Assembly (NCBI GenBank): GCA_947311665.1
Contig: CAMZLA010000109.1
Coordinates: 1-18,020, forward strand
Direction: 5' to 3'
DNA from: an uncultured Candidatus Altimarinota bacterium
GTDB taxonomy: Bacteria > Patescibacteriota > Gracilibacteria > CAIRYL01
Length of the DNA stretch: 18,020 nucleotides
The notes beneath the pieces were generated by a model. The model had not been told where the DNA came from and searched no databases. It worked only from the letters and a program-made list of their open reading frames with translations. Both the position numbers and the translations under genes were made by a program. Shown here piece by piece: positions 7,126 to 14,295 of this stretch; positions within the stretch are counted from its first letter, which is position 1, and each line of letters begins with the position of its first letter.

Positions 7126-7664
7126 TGAGTTTTGTTACAGAATATACAACATCGGTTGTTCCTCTTTTAAAAAAGAATCTTGGAATTAGTAGTTCAATGG
7201 CTATTCCTAAGATGGAAAAAATTGTTATTAATGTTGGGATTGGTTCTTGGCTTCAAGGAGGAAAGGATTTTTCTAAGATAGTAGAAGGAGTTGAGGCTAT
7301 ATCTGGTCAAAAACCAGTAGTAAGAAATGCTCGATTGTCAGTTTCCAATTTTAAACTTCGAAAAGGTATGCCTGTAGGAGTAACTGTTACTCTTCGAGGC
7401 AGTAAAATGTTTGATTTCCTCGAAAGAATGGTGAAGGTTGCAGCTCCTCGTATTAGAGATTTTTCAGGATTTTCTGTTCGATCTTTTGACGGAAGAGGGA
7501 ATTACTCTCTTGGGCTTAAAACATATGAAGTTTTTCCAGAAATTCACTATAAAGAGGTTGTAAAAAATTATGGTTTAGCTATTACCTTTGTTACAACAGC
7601 TAACAATGATGAGGCAGCAAAAGAGTTGTTATCATCGTTCAAGTTTCCTTTTAAGAAAAAATAA
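7125..7664 (+). CDS. rplE: 50S ribosomal protein L5 (uL5)
   Basis: L5 binds 5S rRNA, contacts P-site tRNA and forms bridges to the 30S head. The 179 residues match the standard length and pattern: MAIPKMEKIVINVGIG (about 25-40), GQKPVVRNARLSVSNFKLRKGMPVGVTVTLRG, and the P-site loop region with IRDFSGFSVRSFDGRGNYSLGLKTYEVFPEI. The start overlaps the rplX stop by one base. The AAGG four bases before this ATG is inside rplX and may be incidental. Confidence 0.98.
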   Translation: MSFVTEYTTSVVPLLKKNLGISSSMAIPKMEKIVINVGIGSWLQGGKDFSKIVEGVEAISGQKPVVRNARLSVSNFKLRKGMPVGVTVTLRGSKMFDFLERMVKVAAPRIRDFSGFSVRSFDGRGNYSLGLKTYEVFPEIHYKEVVKNYGLAITFVTTANNDEAAKELLSSFKFPFKKK

Positions 7665-7705
7665 TTTTTCTTAAGAATTTATTTTAATAATTTAAGTTTT
7701 TCTCC

Positions 7706-7930
7706 ATGGCGAAAAGATCAATGATAGAGCGGGATAAAAAACGAGCAAAAAAAGTTTCAGATGCTTTGGCAGCAGGAAGCACTCCTCGTTTTAAATGTCG
7801 AGTACGAAACAGGTGTCAAGTCTGTGGTAGGCCTCGAGGATATATTCGATTCTTTAAAATGTGTCGAATATGCGTTCGAGAGAATGCAGCGTTAGGTTTA
7901 ATTCCTGGTCTTAGAAAGGCTAGTTGGTAA
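7706..7930 (+). CDS. rpsN: 30S ribosomal protein S14, zinc-binding type with an inserted segment
   Basis: S14 helps fold the 30S head with S3 and S10. The 74 residues end with [20 protein letters not shown], giving the four zinc-binding cysteines CxxC-x14-CxxC, then [16 protein letters not shown], so this is the zinc (type Z) form. That form is normally about 61 residues. The extra 13 lie after MAKRSMIER, in a Lys/Ala-rich segment (about 10-26) that looks like part of the N-terminal helix of the longer cysteine-free form. The ATG at 7706 gives the conserved start MAKRSMI. It sits in the usual spc position between L5 and S8. CGA is its commonest Arg codon (7 of 13). Confidence 0.97.
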   Translation: MAKRSMIERDKKRAKKVSDALAAGSTPRFKCRVRNRCQVCGRPRGYIRFFKMCRICVRENAALGLIPGLRKASW

Positions 7931-7952
7931 TATTTTAATTTCTTTTTTTCAG

Positions 7953-8336
7953 ATGATAACAGATCCAATTGCAGATTTATTGACTCGAATTCGAAATGCC
8001 TCACGGGCACGACATGATTTCGTTACTATACCTTACTCAAAGATGAAAGAATCTTTGGTGTCTATCTTAAGTGAAGAAGGTTTTGTTGGAGAGTCTAAGG
8101 TAGTGAGAAATGAGAAGTTCCCAATGTTGAAGGTTTTTCTTCTTCCTGGAAACACTCAAATAGAGCTTAATAGAAAAAGTTCTCCAGGTCGTCGTCAGTA
8201 TGTATCTTTTTCAGATCTTCGTACTGTTAAAAATGGTGCTGGTATAGGAATTATTTCTACGTCAAGGGGATTGTTTACTATAGAAAATGCTATGGAACAA
8301 GGAATTGGTGGAGAATATATTTGTGAAGTTTATTAA
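7953..8336 (+). CDS. rpsH: 30S ribosomal protein S8 (uS8)
   Basis: S8 binds helix 21 of 16S rRNA and is a primary assembly protein; in E. coli it represses the spc operon through a site in the rplE message. The 127 residues start MITDPIADLLTRIRNASRA, continue with TIPYSKMKESLVSILSEEGF, and end with the signature STSRGLFTIENAMEQGIGGEYICEVY. Length is normal (127-132). The region before the ATG is pyrimidine-rich and has no Shine-Dalgarno. I could not tell whether an S8-binding hairpin exists near rplE. Confidence 0.98.
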   Translation: MITDPIADLLTRIRNASRARHDFVTIPYSKMKESLVSILSEEGFVGESKVVRNEKFPMLKVFLLPGNTQIELNRKSSPGRRQYVSFSDLRTVKNGAGIGIISTSRGLFTIENAMEQGIGGEYICEVY

Positions 8337-8344
8337 TTATTATT

Positions 8345-8890
8345 ATGTCTCGAATTGGAAAAATGCCAGTATCGATTGTATCAGGAGTTTCAGTTGATAT
8401 AACTGACTCTTCTATTACAGTAAAAGGTCCTAAAGGGTCTCTTTCTTTTAATATTCTTTCGGGAATTGCAATAAAAGAAGAAGATGGGCTTATTGTTGTC
8501 GAACGATTGAATGAAGATAAAAAAACTCGATCATTTCATGGGTTAACTCGTGCAACAATTGCTAATATGATTGAAGGGGTTACAAAAGGATATGAAAAAC
8601 GACTTGAGATTATCGGAGTTGGATATAGAGCTCAGGCAACAGGGAAAAAAATAAATCTTACTCTTGGTTTTTCTCATCCTGTTGAAATGGAAGCTCCAGA
8701 AGGAGTAACTGTTTCTATGGATCCAGATACAAAAAATTTAGTTATTGTGTCTGGTATAGACAAACAATCTGTTGGTGAATTTGCTGCAAACATTAGAAAG
8801 TTACGAAAACCAGAACCATATAAAGGGAAAGGTATTCGATATTTAGGAGAATATGTAAGAAGAAAAGCAGGGAAATCAGCTGCTAAATAA
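8345..8890 (+). CDS. rplF: 50S ribosomal protein L6 (uL6)
   Basis: L6 binds 23S rRNA near the factor-binding site and the sarcin-ricin loop. It consists of two similar domains: residues 1-81 with MSRIGKMPVSIVSGVSVDI and KGPKGSLSF, and residues 82-181 with the highly conserved GVGYRAQATGKKINLTLGFSHPVE and the C-terminal PEPYKGKGIRYLGEYVRRKAGKS. Length (181) is standard. It begins eight bases after the rpsH stop, and rplR follows 32 bases after it. Confidence 0.98.
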   Translation: MSRIGKMPVSIVSGVSVDITDSSITVKGPKGSLSFNILSGIAIKEEDGLIVVERLNEDKKTRSFHGLTRATIANMIEGVTKGYEKRLEIIGVGYRAQATGKKINLTLGFSHPVEMEAPEGVTVSMDPDTKNLVIVSGIDKQSVGEFAANIRKLRKPEPYKGKGIRYLGEYVRRKAGKSAAK

Positions 8891-8922
8891 TAATTAAAAA
8901 AGTAATACTATATAAAATTTTT

Positions 8923-9243
8923 ATGTCATCAAAAAAATATAATCTTCGACAGAGAAGAAAAATAAGAATTCGGTCTCAAATATCAGGAACAGAAACTCGT
9001 CCTCGATTATCAGTGTTTCGTTCAAATAGAGCTTTTTCTGCTCAGCTTATTAATGATGAAACTGGAAAAACAATAGCATCAGCTCTTGTAAAAGAAGGAA
9101 ATATTGAAGGAGCGAAGAAAGTTGCAGATCTTTTATCAAAAAAATATACAGGATTATGTGTATTTGATAGAAATGGATATGCGTATCACGGAAGAGTTAA
9201 AGAATTTGCAGATCATGCACGAACTTTAGGGTTTCAATTTTAA
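8923..9243 (+). CDS. rplR: 50S ribosomal protein L18 (uL18)
   Basis: L18 binds 5S rRNA with L5 and links it to the large subunit. At 106 residues it is shorter than the common 115-120. The N-terminal basic segment MSSKKYNLRQRRKIRIR, RPRLSVFRSNRAFSAQLIND, the FDRNGYAYHGRVKEFADHAR signature and the typical aromatic end GFQF are all there. The shortening lies in the loop before VFDR, where the usual KGI-type segment is missing (LSKKYTGLCVFDR). It is followed by rpsE after 21 bases. Confidence 0.97.
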   Translation: MSSKKYNLRQRRKIRIRSQISGTETRPRLSVFRSNRAFSAQLINDETGKTIASALVKEGNIEGAKKVADLLSKKYTGLCVFDRNGYAYHGRVKEFADHARTLGFQF

Positions 9244-9264
9244 ATAATAAATTTTTTATATTTT

Positions 9265-9882
9265 ATGTCTGAAGAATCAGTAAAAACATCGGAGGAAACA
9301 GTATCTACTTCTGTAGAAACTTCTTCTACTCCTGAAAAAAAACCTCAACAATCAAAAACTTTTCGACCAAGAGGAAGAGGTGGAAATAAAGGAAGAGGAA
9401 GAAAAGGAGGGCGACGAGAACCAAAAGAATTTGAGGAAGAGGTTTTGGATATTGCTCGAGTTACTCGTGTAGTTAAAGGGGGGAGACGAATGCGATTTCT
9501 TGCAACTGTTGCAATTGGAAATAAGAAAGGAAAAGTTGGATTGGGAACAGGTAAATCTGTAGAAGTTTCAGTTGCTATTAAAAAAGCAGTTCAGGAAGCA
9601 AAAAAGAACCTTATTTCTGTTGATTTAAAAGACGGAACTATTCCTTTTGATAAAGAGGTTAAGTATAAATCAGCAAGAATTCGTATGATGCCTGCACCTT
9701 CAGGAACAGGAGTTATTGCAGGAGGGTCTTTTCGAAAGATAGCTACCCTTGTTGGAATTACTGATATATATGCGAAGTCAATAGGGTCAAATTCTGCTCT
9801 TGTATCTGCTCAGGCTTCTATAAAAGCTCTTTCTTCATTTGCTTGTTTGCGAAAAACTTCAGATTCAAAATCTGACAGCTAA
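9265..9882 (+). CDS. rpsE: 30S ribosomal protein S5 with an N-terminal extension
   Basis: S5 contributes to decoding accuracy and lines the mRNA entry site. The S5 core starts near residue 56 ([18 protein letters not shown]), followed by [20 protein letters not shown] and [23 protein letters not shown] in the C-terminal domain. At 205 residues it exceeds the usual 160-170. The excess is an N-terminal tail of about 45 residues: a Ser/Thr/Glu-rich part (1-30), then an Arg/Gly-rich part with [18 protein letters not shown] (34-51), which is probably disordered and RNA-binding. ATG 9265 is the only start that follows the rplR stop. In most bacteria rpmD would follow; here infA does. Confidence 0.97.
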   Translation: MSEESVKTSEETVSTSVETSSTPEKKPQQSKTFRPRGRGGNKGRGRKGGRREPKEFEEEVLDIARVTRVVKGGRRMRFLATVAIGNKKGKVGLGTGKSVEVSVAIKKAVQEAKKNLISVDLKDGTIPFDKEVKYKSARIRMMPAPSGTGVIAGGSFRKIATLVGITDIYAKSIGSNSALVSAQASIKALSSFACLRKTSDSKSDS

Positions 9883-9883
9883 A

Positions 9884-9899
9884 AAAACACTTGTGTTTT
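9884..9899 (+). repeat. Small hairpin after rpsE
   Basis: AAAACA and TGTTTT form a 6-bp stem around a CTTG loop, two bases after the rpsE stop. It lacks a G+C-rich stem and is too weak to be a confident terminator alone. Confidence 0.4.
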
Positions 9900-9902
9900 A
9901 TT

Positions 9903-9924
9903 AGATATAATTGATATTATATCT
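9903..9924 (+). repeat. Second hairpin in the rpsE-infA gap
   Basis: AGATATAAT and ATTATATCT form a perfect 9-bp stem around TGAT, followed by a T-rich stretch. Almost all pairs are A-T, so stability is low. It may act as a processing or pausing site, or be a weak terminator before infA. Confidence 0.45.
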
Positions 9925-9951
9925 TAGCTTTATTTTTATTCTTAGTTACTT

Positions 9952-10203
9952 ATGGCAGATAAAGGCATTATAGAGGGGAAAGGACGAGTTGAAGAATGTC
10001 TTCCTGGTGCAAAATTTCGTATTATTCTTACTGAATTGGCGGAAAATGAAGTCCCAGAAGAAAGTCAAAAAGAAGTTCTTTGTACTATAAGTGGAAGAAT
10101 GAGAAAAAATAGGGTTCGAATCTTACCTGGAGACATTGTTCGTTTAGAAATATCAGTTTATGATTTAGAAAAAGGGAGAATAGTTTTTAGAGAGAAGTCA
10201 TAA
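9952..10203 (+). CDS. infA: Translation initiation factor IF-1 with a loop insertion
   Basis: IF-1 is an OB-fold protein that blocks the 30S A site during initiation. The family core is clear: [17 protein letters not shown] at the start and [36 protein letters not shown] at the end. At 83 residues it is longer than the usual 71-73. Between FRI and TISG there are about ten extra residues, in an acidic stretch [15 protein letters not shown] (27-41), which falls in a surface loop of the barrel. It opens the second part of the cluster directly after rpsE, with secY, adk and map absent from their usual place before it. Confidence 0.97.
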   Translation: MADKGIIEGKGRVEECLPGAKFRIILTELAENEVPEESQKEVLCTISGRMRKNRVRILPGDIVRLEISVYDLEKGRIVFREKS

Positions 10204-10237
10204 GAGAAACATTAAAAATTCTGTAATATTTATTTGT

Positions 10238-10354
10238 ATGAAAGTACGTGCATCAGTAAAAAAAATGTGTAGAAACTGTAAAGTTGTAAAAAGAAAAGGA
10301 GTTGTTCGAATTATTTGTTCGTCAGATCCTCGACATAAACAACGACAAGGGTAA
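10238..10354 (+). CDS. rpmJ: 50S ribosomal protein L36 (bL36)
   Basis: L36 is a 38-residue zinc-ribbon protein that stabilises 23S rRNA late in 50S assembly. Translation from ATG 10238 gives the canonical start [11 protein letters not shown] and end DPRHKQRQG. The zinc ligands CRNC (11-14), Cys27 and His33 fit the C-x2-C-x12-C-x5-H pattern, so this is the zinc-containing form. It lies between infA and rpsM, the usual position. Of its six Arg codons, three are CGA. Confidence 0.96.
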   Translation: MKVRASVKKMCRNCKVVKRKGVVRIICSSDPRHKQRQG

Positions 10355-10384
10355 TTTGTAAAAAAAGAAATTTAATATATATTT

Positions 10385-10744
10385 ATGGCTCGTATAGCTG
10401 GGATTGATCTTCCAAATAAAAGAATCGTGATTGCATTGACATATGTTTATGGTGTTGGGCTTACAACTTCAAAAAAGATATTAGGGTCTCTTTCTATCTC
10501 AGAGGATGTTCGTGCAAATGATGTGTCTGAAGAAGATTTAAATAGAGTTCGATCTGTTGTTTCAGATATGGTTGTTGAAGGGGATCTTCGTCAAAAAGTA
10601 GCAGCAGATATTCGAAGGCTGAAAGATATTTCATGTTACCGAGGTCGAAGGCATAATCTTGGACTTCCTTGTAGAGGACAAAAAACAAAGGTTAATTGTC
10701 GAACTCGAAGAGGAAAAAAAAGAACAGTTTCTACAAAGAAATAA
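10385..10744 (+). CDS. rpsM: 30S ribosomal protein S13 (uS13)
   Basis: S13 sits in the 30S head, contacts P-site tRNA through its tail and forms bridges to L5. The 119 residues start MARIAGIDLPNKRIVIALTYVYGVG and contain the helix-two-turn-helix part, then the signature CYRGRRHNLGLPCRGQKTK near residues 79-97 and a basic tail ending VSTKK. Length is normal. It begins the classical alpha-operon order S13-S11-S4-RpoA-L17. A 70-base A+T-rich gap separates it from rpsK. Confidence 0.98.
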   Translation: MARIAGIDLPNKRIVIALTYVYGVGLTTSKKILGSLSISEDVRANDVSEEDLNRVRSVVSDMVVEGDLRQKVAADIRRLKDISCYRGRRHNLGLPCRGQKTKVNCRTRRGKKRTVSTKK

Positions 10745-10814
10745 TTTTGAAAAATAGGAACAGGTAAAAATAAGAAAGAGTATAAAAAGTGTATAATAAT
10801 TTGTAATTAATACT

Positions 10815-11204
10815 ATGGCTGTTAAAAAAACAGGATCGAAAAAAAAAATAAGACGAACGGTTTCTCATGTTCGTGTCTGTATAGAAGCAGGATTTAATAA
10901 TACAATAGTAACTATTACTGATCTTGATGGAGCCGTTATTTCTTGGGCTACTCCAGGAGTATGTGGTTTTAAAGGAAGTAAGAAATCTACTCCTTATGCT
11001 GCTCAAAAAGCTGCTGAAATGGCAATTGAAAGAGCGAAGGGGTTTGGTATTGAAAAAGCTGATGTTTTAATTAGAGGTGTTGGTCCAGGGAGAGAGCAGG
11101 CAATTCGAGGATTGCATTTGTCAGGTATAGATATTCGTTCTATCGTAGATAGGACACAGGCTCCTCATGGAGGATGTCGACCAAAGAATCCTCGTAGTGT
11201 TTAA
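10815..11204 (+). CDS. rpsK: 30S ribosomal protein S11 (uS11)
   Basis: S11 lies on the 30S platform near the mRNA exit and the Shine-Dalgarno helix. The 129 residues include HVRVCIEAGFNNTIVTITDLDG, the SWATPGVCGFKGSKKSTPYAAQ motif and GVGPGREQAIRGLHLSGI. The C-terminal end is APHGGCRPKNPRSV, whereas most bacteria have PHNGCRPPKxRRV, so the Asn that forms isoaspartate in E. coli S11 is Gly here. Length is normal. The 70 bases upstream have a TATAAT-like stretch but no matching -35, so an internal promoter is not claimed. Confidence 0.98.
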   Translation: MAVKKTGSKKKIRRTVSHVRVCIEAGFNNTIVTITDLDGAVISWATPGVCGFKGSKKSTPYAAQKAAEMAIERAKGFGIEKADVLIRGVGPGREQAIRGLHLSGIDIRSIVDRTQAPHGGCRPKNPRSV

Positions 11205-11238
11205 TAGGATTTATATAATTATTTGTTTTTAATTTGAT

Positions 11239-11835
11239 ATGAGATATACAGGACCAAAAAATATTTTAGCTCGTCGAGAAGGAGTTGATCTTGGGTTGAA
11301 ATCTAAGCCGGTTGATGTTTCTCGTCCTAGAGGAGCGAATCCAGGTGGTCGGAGAGGAAAACTTTCTGAATTTGGAAAACAATTACGAGAAAAGCAAAAA
11401 GCAAAAAGAATTTATGGATTGTCAGAAAAACAATTTAAAAATCTTTTTACAAAAGCTTCAAAAGGAAGACATCAAACAGGTCCTACTTTTCTTATTTCTC
11501 TTGAAAGAAGACTTGATAATGTTATCTATCGTGCTGGGTTTGCATGTACAAGAGCTCAGGCTCGTCAAATGGTTAACCATAGAGCTTTTCTTTGTAATGG
11601 TAAAAGAATGGATATCCCCTCTTATCAAGTTAAGGTAGGTGATGTTATTACCGTTAGGGAAAAATCTTTTGATCATTCTGTTTTGAGAGAAATGGAAGGG
11701 AAAAAAACAATAGTTCCTTCTTGGCTCGCTGTTGATTTGAAAAAAAGAACAATTGAGGTTACTCGTCTTCCTGAAGAATCAGATTCAGAAAAACTAGTGA
11801 ATGTTCAGGCAATTATTGAGTTCTACTCTCGATAA
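11239..11835 (+). CDS. rpsD: 30S ribosomal protein S4 (uS4)
   Basis: S4 starts 30S assembly by binding the 16S five-way junction and, in E. coli, represses the alpha operon. The 198 residues begin MRYTGPKNILARREGVDLGL; the N-terminal zinc cysteines of some S4 forms are absent. The core has GRRGKLSEFGKQLREKQKAK and the S4 RNA-binding domain LERRLDNVIYRAGFACTRAQARQ (about 88-110) with NHRAFLCNGKRMDIPSYQVK. It ends ...IIEFYSR as expected. Length is close to the usual 200-208. rpoA follows after 37 bases. Confidence 0.98.
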   Translation: MRYTGPKNILARREGVDLGLKSKPVDVSRPRGANPGGRRGKLSEFGKQLREKQKAKRIYGLSEKQFKNLFTKASKGRHQTGPTFLISLERRLDNVIYRAGFACTRAQARQMVNHRAFLCNGKRMDIPSYQVKVGDVITVREKSFDHSVLREMEGKKTIVPSWLAVDLKKRTIEVTRLPEESDSEKLVNVQAIIEFYSR

Positions 11836-11872
11836 TTTTAAAAAATTTATTTTTTATTTTTTTATTATTTCG

Positions 11873-12847
11873 ATGCATATTGTACAAGAAGAAATCGGAA
11901 AACCATTAATTCAAGAAGAAAAGAAGACAGAAACATGTTCAATTTTTACATTTTCTCCTCTTCCTTCAGGGTTTGGTCATACTCTTGGTAATTCACTGAG
12001 AAGAACTCTTCTCTCCTCTGTTCCTGGGAGTGGAATTACTAAAGTTAAAATTAAAGGGCTAGCTCATGAATATTCTTCTTTGGAGGGATTACATGACAGT
12101 GCTTTAAACTTAATTTTAAATCTTAAGCAAGTTGCTTTTGAAAAATTTACAAAAGAAGAGGAAATTCTTATTCTTTCTAAGAAAGGAGAAGGAGATATTC
12201 TTGGAAAAGATATTTCTATATCTGGAGATACAAGAATTATTAATGATGATTTTGTTATTTCTTCACTCTCAAAAGATTCAGCATCTTTAGAAATGGAAAT
12301 GATTCTTGAGAAAGGAATTGGGTTTACTTCGGCAAAAGAAAAACGAAAAGGAGAAGGAGATAAAGGATGGATATTCTTAGATACTATTTTCTCTCCAGTG
12401 GTTCTTGTAAGATATGAAGTTCTTCCAGCTCGAGTTGGAGATATTACAAATCTTGATACTCTTCAGTTAGAAGTTGAAACAAATGGTTCAATCTCTCCCG
12501 CAGATGCTCTTAAATTTTCTGCACAAATCTTAGAAGGATACTTCCAATTTCTTCAAAATGAATCAGAAGAAAAAGTTGAAGCAGACTTTCTTGCCGATTT
12601 TTCAGTTTCTTTAACTGCAATAGGTGAATCGGAAGAAGATCAAGAATCATATACTCCAATAGAAATTCTTAATCTTTCTCCTCGAACTCTCAATGCCTTA
12701 ATTAATGGTAATATTGGATCTGTAGAAGAAGTTCTTTCTTCTACTCCAACTCAATTGGAAGCGATGAGAGGTTTTGGGAAAAAAGCAATGTCAGAATTAG
12801 TAGAGGCTCTTGAGTCTCACGGTTATGACTTTCCTTATAGCGTATAA
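11873..12847 (+). CDS. rpoA: DNA-directed RNA polymerase subunit alpha
   Basis: The alpha subunit dimerises to nucleate RNA polymerase and its C-terminal domain binds UP elements and activators. The 324 residues match the family length (about 310-330). The N-terminal domain shows the dimerisation signature PSGFGHTLGNSLRRTLLSSVPG (about 31-52) and a VLPARVGDITNLDTLQLEVETNG segment; the C-terminal domain has two helix-hairpin-helix motifs in LSPRTLNALINGNIGSVEEVL and MRGFGKKAMSELVEAL. ATG 11873 gives the normal start MHIVQEEIGKP. An in-frame ATG at 11801 would overlap rpsD by 35 bases and add an unlikely Phe-rich leader, so it was not used. rplQ follows after 23 bases. Confidence 0.98.
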   Translation: MHIVQEEIGKPLIQEEKKTETCSIFTFSPLPSGFGHTLGNSLRRTLLSSVPGSGITKVKIKGLAHEYSSLEGLHDSALNLILNLKQVAFEKFTKEEEILILSKKGEGDILGKDISISGDTRIINDDFVISSLSKDSASLEMEMILEKGIGFTSAKEKRKGEGDKGWIFLDTIFSPVVLVRYEVLPARVGDITNLDTLQLEVETNGSISPADALKFSAQILEGYFQFLQNESEEKVEADFLADFSVSLTAIGESEEDQESYTPIEILNLSPRTLNALINGNIGSVEEVLSSTPTQLEAMRGFGKKAMSELVEALESHGYDFPYSV

Positions 12848-12870
12848 TTATAATTTTCTAATTTATTAGT

Positions 12871-13317
12871 ATGAGACATAGAAGAAAAGGGTCACGATTA
12901 AATCGTAAACCAAATCAACTCAAGGCATTACTTCGGAACCTTGTTACTTCATTAATCCTTAATGATACAATGGTAACAACTCAAGCAAAAGCAAAAACAC
13001 TTATTCCTATTTTTGATAGACTTGTTAAAAAAGCTCGAAATTCTGAAAAAAGAGAAGCTATTCGAGATATTAAAAAAATAATATTTGGAGAAGCTGCACA
13101 GCGAAAATTTATGGATGTTATTATTCCTGGATTAGAAGGTCGAACTTCAGGATTTACTTCTCGAACAAAAATTGGATTTAGAGATGGAGATAAAGCTCCA
13201 ATTGTTAAAATTTCAATTCTTCTTCCTGAAATAGAAAAAAAACTAAAAGCTTCAAAAGAAATCACTAATAAAAGTGAAGAAATAAAAAATGAAGAACCTG
13301 ACAACTCAGAAAAATAA
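12871..13317 (+). CDS. rplQ: 50S ribosomal protein L17 with a charged C-terminal tail
   Basis: L17 lies at the exit tunnel rim of the large subunit. The start MRHRRKGSRLNRKPNQLKALLRNL and the helix TTQAKAKTLIPIFDRLVKKAR are canonical. The protein is 148 residues against about 116-127 in most bacteria. The excess is a C-terminal tail from about residue 120, rich in Lys and Glu (EEIKNEEPDNSEK at the end), probably disordered. It follows rpoA, as in the classical alpha operon, and is followed by rplM after 22 bases. Confidence 0.97.
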   Translation: MRHRRKGSRLNRKPNQLKALLRNLVTSLILNDTMVTTQAKAKTLIPIFDRLVKKARNSEKREAIRDIKKIIFGEAAQRKFMDVIIPGLEGRTSGFTSRTKIGFRDGDKAPIVKISILLPEIEKKLKASKEITNKSEEIKNEEPDNSEK

Positions 13318-13339
13318 TATTTATTAATAGATACAGTTT

Positions 13340-13768
13340 ATGAAAACATTTGTACCGAAAAAATCGGATATCATACGAGATTGGTATATCGTAGATGCAA
13401 CAGGAAAATCTGTTGGACGAATTGCTACAGAAATAGCAAAAATTTTAAGAGGAAAGAATAAACCTACCTTTACTCCTCATCTCGATACAGGAGATGGTGT
13501 TGTTGTTATTAATGCTGAAAAAATAGTATTAACAGGGAATAAATGGTCTGATAAAAAATATTTCAGATATTCTGGATATGTTGGGAATGTTAAAACAATA
13601 ACAGCAGAAAAAATTCATGAAAAAAAACCTACATTTATTCTTGAAAAAGCAATTGCAGGAATGATACCTCGAACAAAATTTAAAAAAGATATTTTGATGA
13701 GATTAAAAGTTTATGCTGGTTCTGAACACAGACAAGAAGCACAGAATCCTAAACCCCTTGATATTTAA
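13340..13768 (+). CDS. rplM: 50S ribosomal protein L13 (uL13)
   Basis: L13 is an early 50S assembly protein. The 142 residues match the standard length and show RDWYIVDATGKSVGRIATEIAKILRGK (about 14-40), PHLDTGDGVVVINAEKIVLTGNKW and the core MIPRTKFKKDILMRLKVYAGSEH before the end KPLDI. It forms a pair with rpsI, which starts 14 bases after it. In many bacteria this pair is a separate operon; here it continues the ribosomal cluster without a terminator before it. Confidence 0.98.
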   Translation: MKTFVPKKSDIIRDWYIVDATGKSVGRIATEIAKILRGKNKPTFTPHLDTGDGVVVINAEKIVLTGNKWSDKKYFRYSGYVGNVKTITAEKIHEKKPTFILEKAIAGMIPRTKFKKDILMRLKVYAGSEHRQEAQNPKPLDI

Positions 13769-13782
13769 TTAATTTATACGCT

Positions 13783-14193
13783 ATGGCAGCAGCAAAAAAA
13801 GTACAGGAATATATCTATGCAGTTGGAAAACGAAAAACTTCAACAGCAAAAGTTTATCTTACTCCATCTTTAAAAGGAGGGAAAATTGAAGTAAATGGAA
13901 AAGATATTTCAGAATATTTTTCTGGAAATTATATTGGAAACATTTTATCTCCTTTAGTTTCAACTGACAATACAGATAATTTTGATATTAAAATAGTCCT
14001 CGTTGGAGGAGGTTTTTCTTCTCAATCAGATGCTGCTCGTCATGGAATAGCGAGAGCACTAGAAAAAAACAATTCAGAACTTCGACTTTCATTAAAAGCT
14101 TCAGGGTTTTTAACTCGAGATCCTCGAAGAAAAGAACGGAAAAAATTTGGAAAGAAAAAAGCTCGAAAATCACCTCAATGGTCAAAACGATAA
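13783..14193 (+). CDS. rpsI: 30S ribosomal protein S9 (uS9)
   Basis: S9 sits in the 30S head, and its C-terminal tail reaches the P-site tRNA anticodon stem. The 136 residues include YAVGKRKTSTAKVYL, VNGKDISEYF, VGGGFSSQSDAARHGIARAL and the basic end KKARKSPQWSKR, where the final Lys-Arg is the tRNA-contacting tip. Length is normal (128-136). It is the last gene of the ribosomal cluster and is followed 20 bases later by a strong terminator hairpin. Confidence 0.98.
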   Translation: MAAAKKVQEYIYAVGKRKTSTAKVYLTPSLKGGKIEVNGKDISEYFSGNYIGNILSPLVSTDNTDNFDIKIVLVGGGFSSQSDAARHGIARALEKNNSELRLSLKASGFLTRDPRRKERKKFGKKKARKSPQWSKR

Positions 14194-14213
14194 TTCTACA
14201 ATTATTTTTTATA

Positions 14214-14248
14214 AAAAAAGATACTTCTCACAAAGAAGTATCTTTTTT
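14214..14248 (+). terminator. Intrinsic terminator of the ribosomal protein cluster
   Basis: The arms 14214-14228 and 14234-14248 pair perfectly over 15 bp around the loop CACAA, and the right arm ends in six T. The core GATACTTCT/AGAAGTATC contains four G-C pairs. It ends the long rplP-rpsI block. Confidence 0.9.
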
Positions 14249-14295
14249 ATTATTTATATAAATAATGTACAATTGTAATAATTAACAATAATTTT

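Noticed and set aside
10785..10800. Internal promoter before rpsK (TATAAT at 10792)
   Set aside because: No -35 element at 16-18 bases and no TGn extension; chance -10 matches are frequent in this A+T-rich DNA.
11801..11872. Longer RpoA starting at ATG 11801
   Set aside because: It would overlap rpsD by 35 bases and add a Phe/Ile-rich leader unlike any RpoA; ATG 11873 gives the normal N-terminus.
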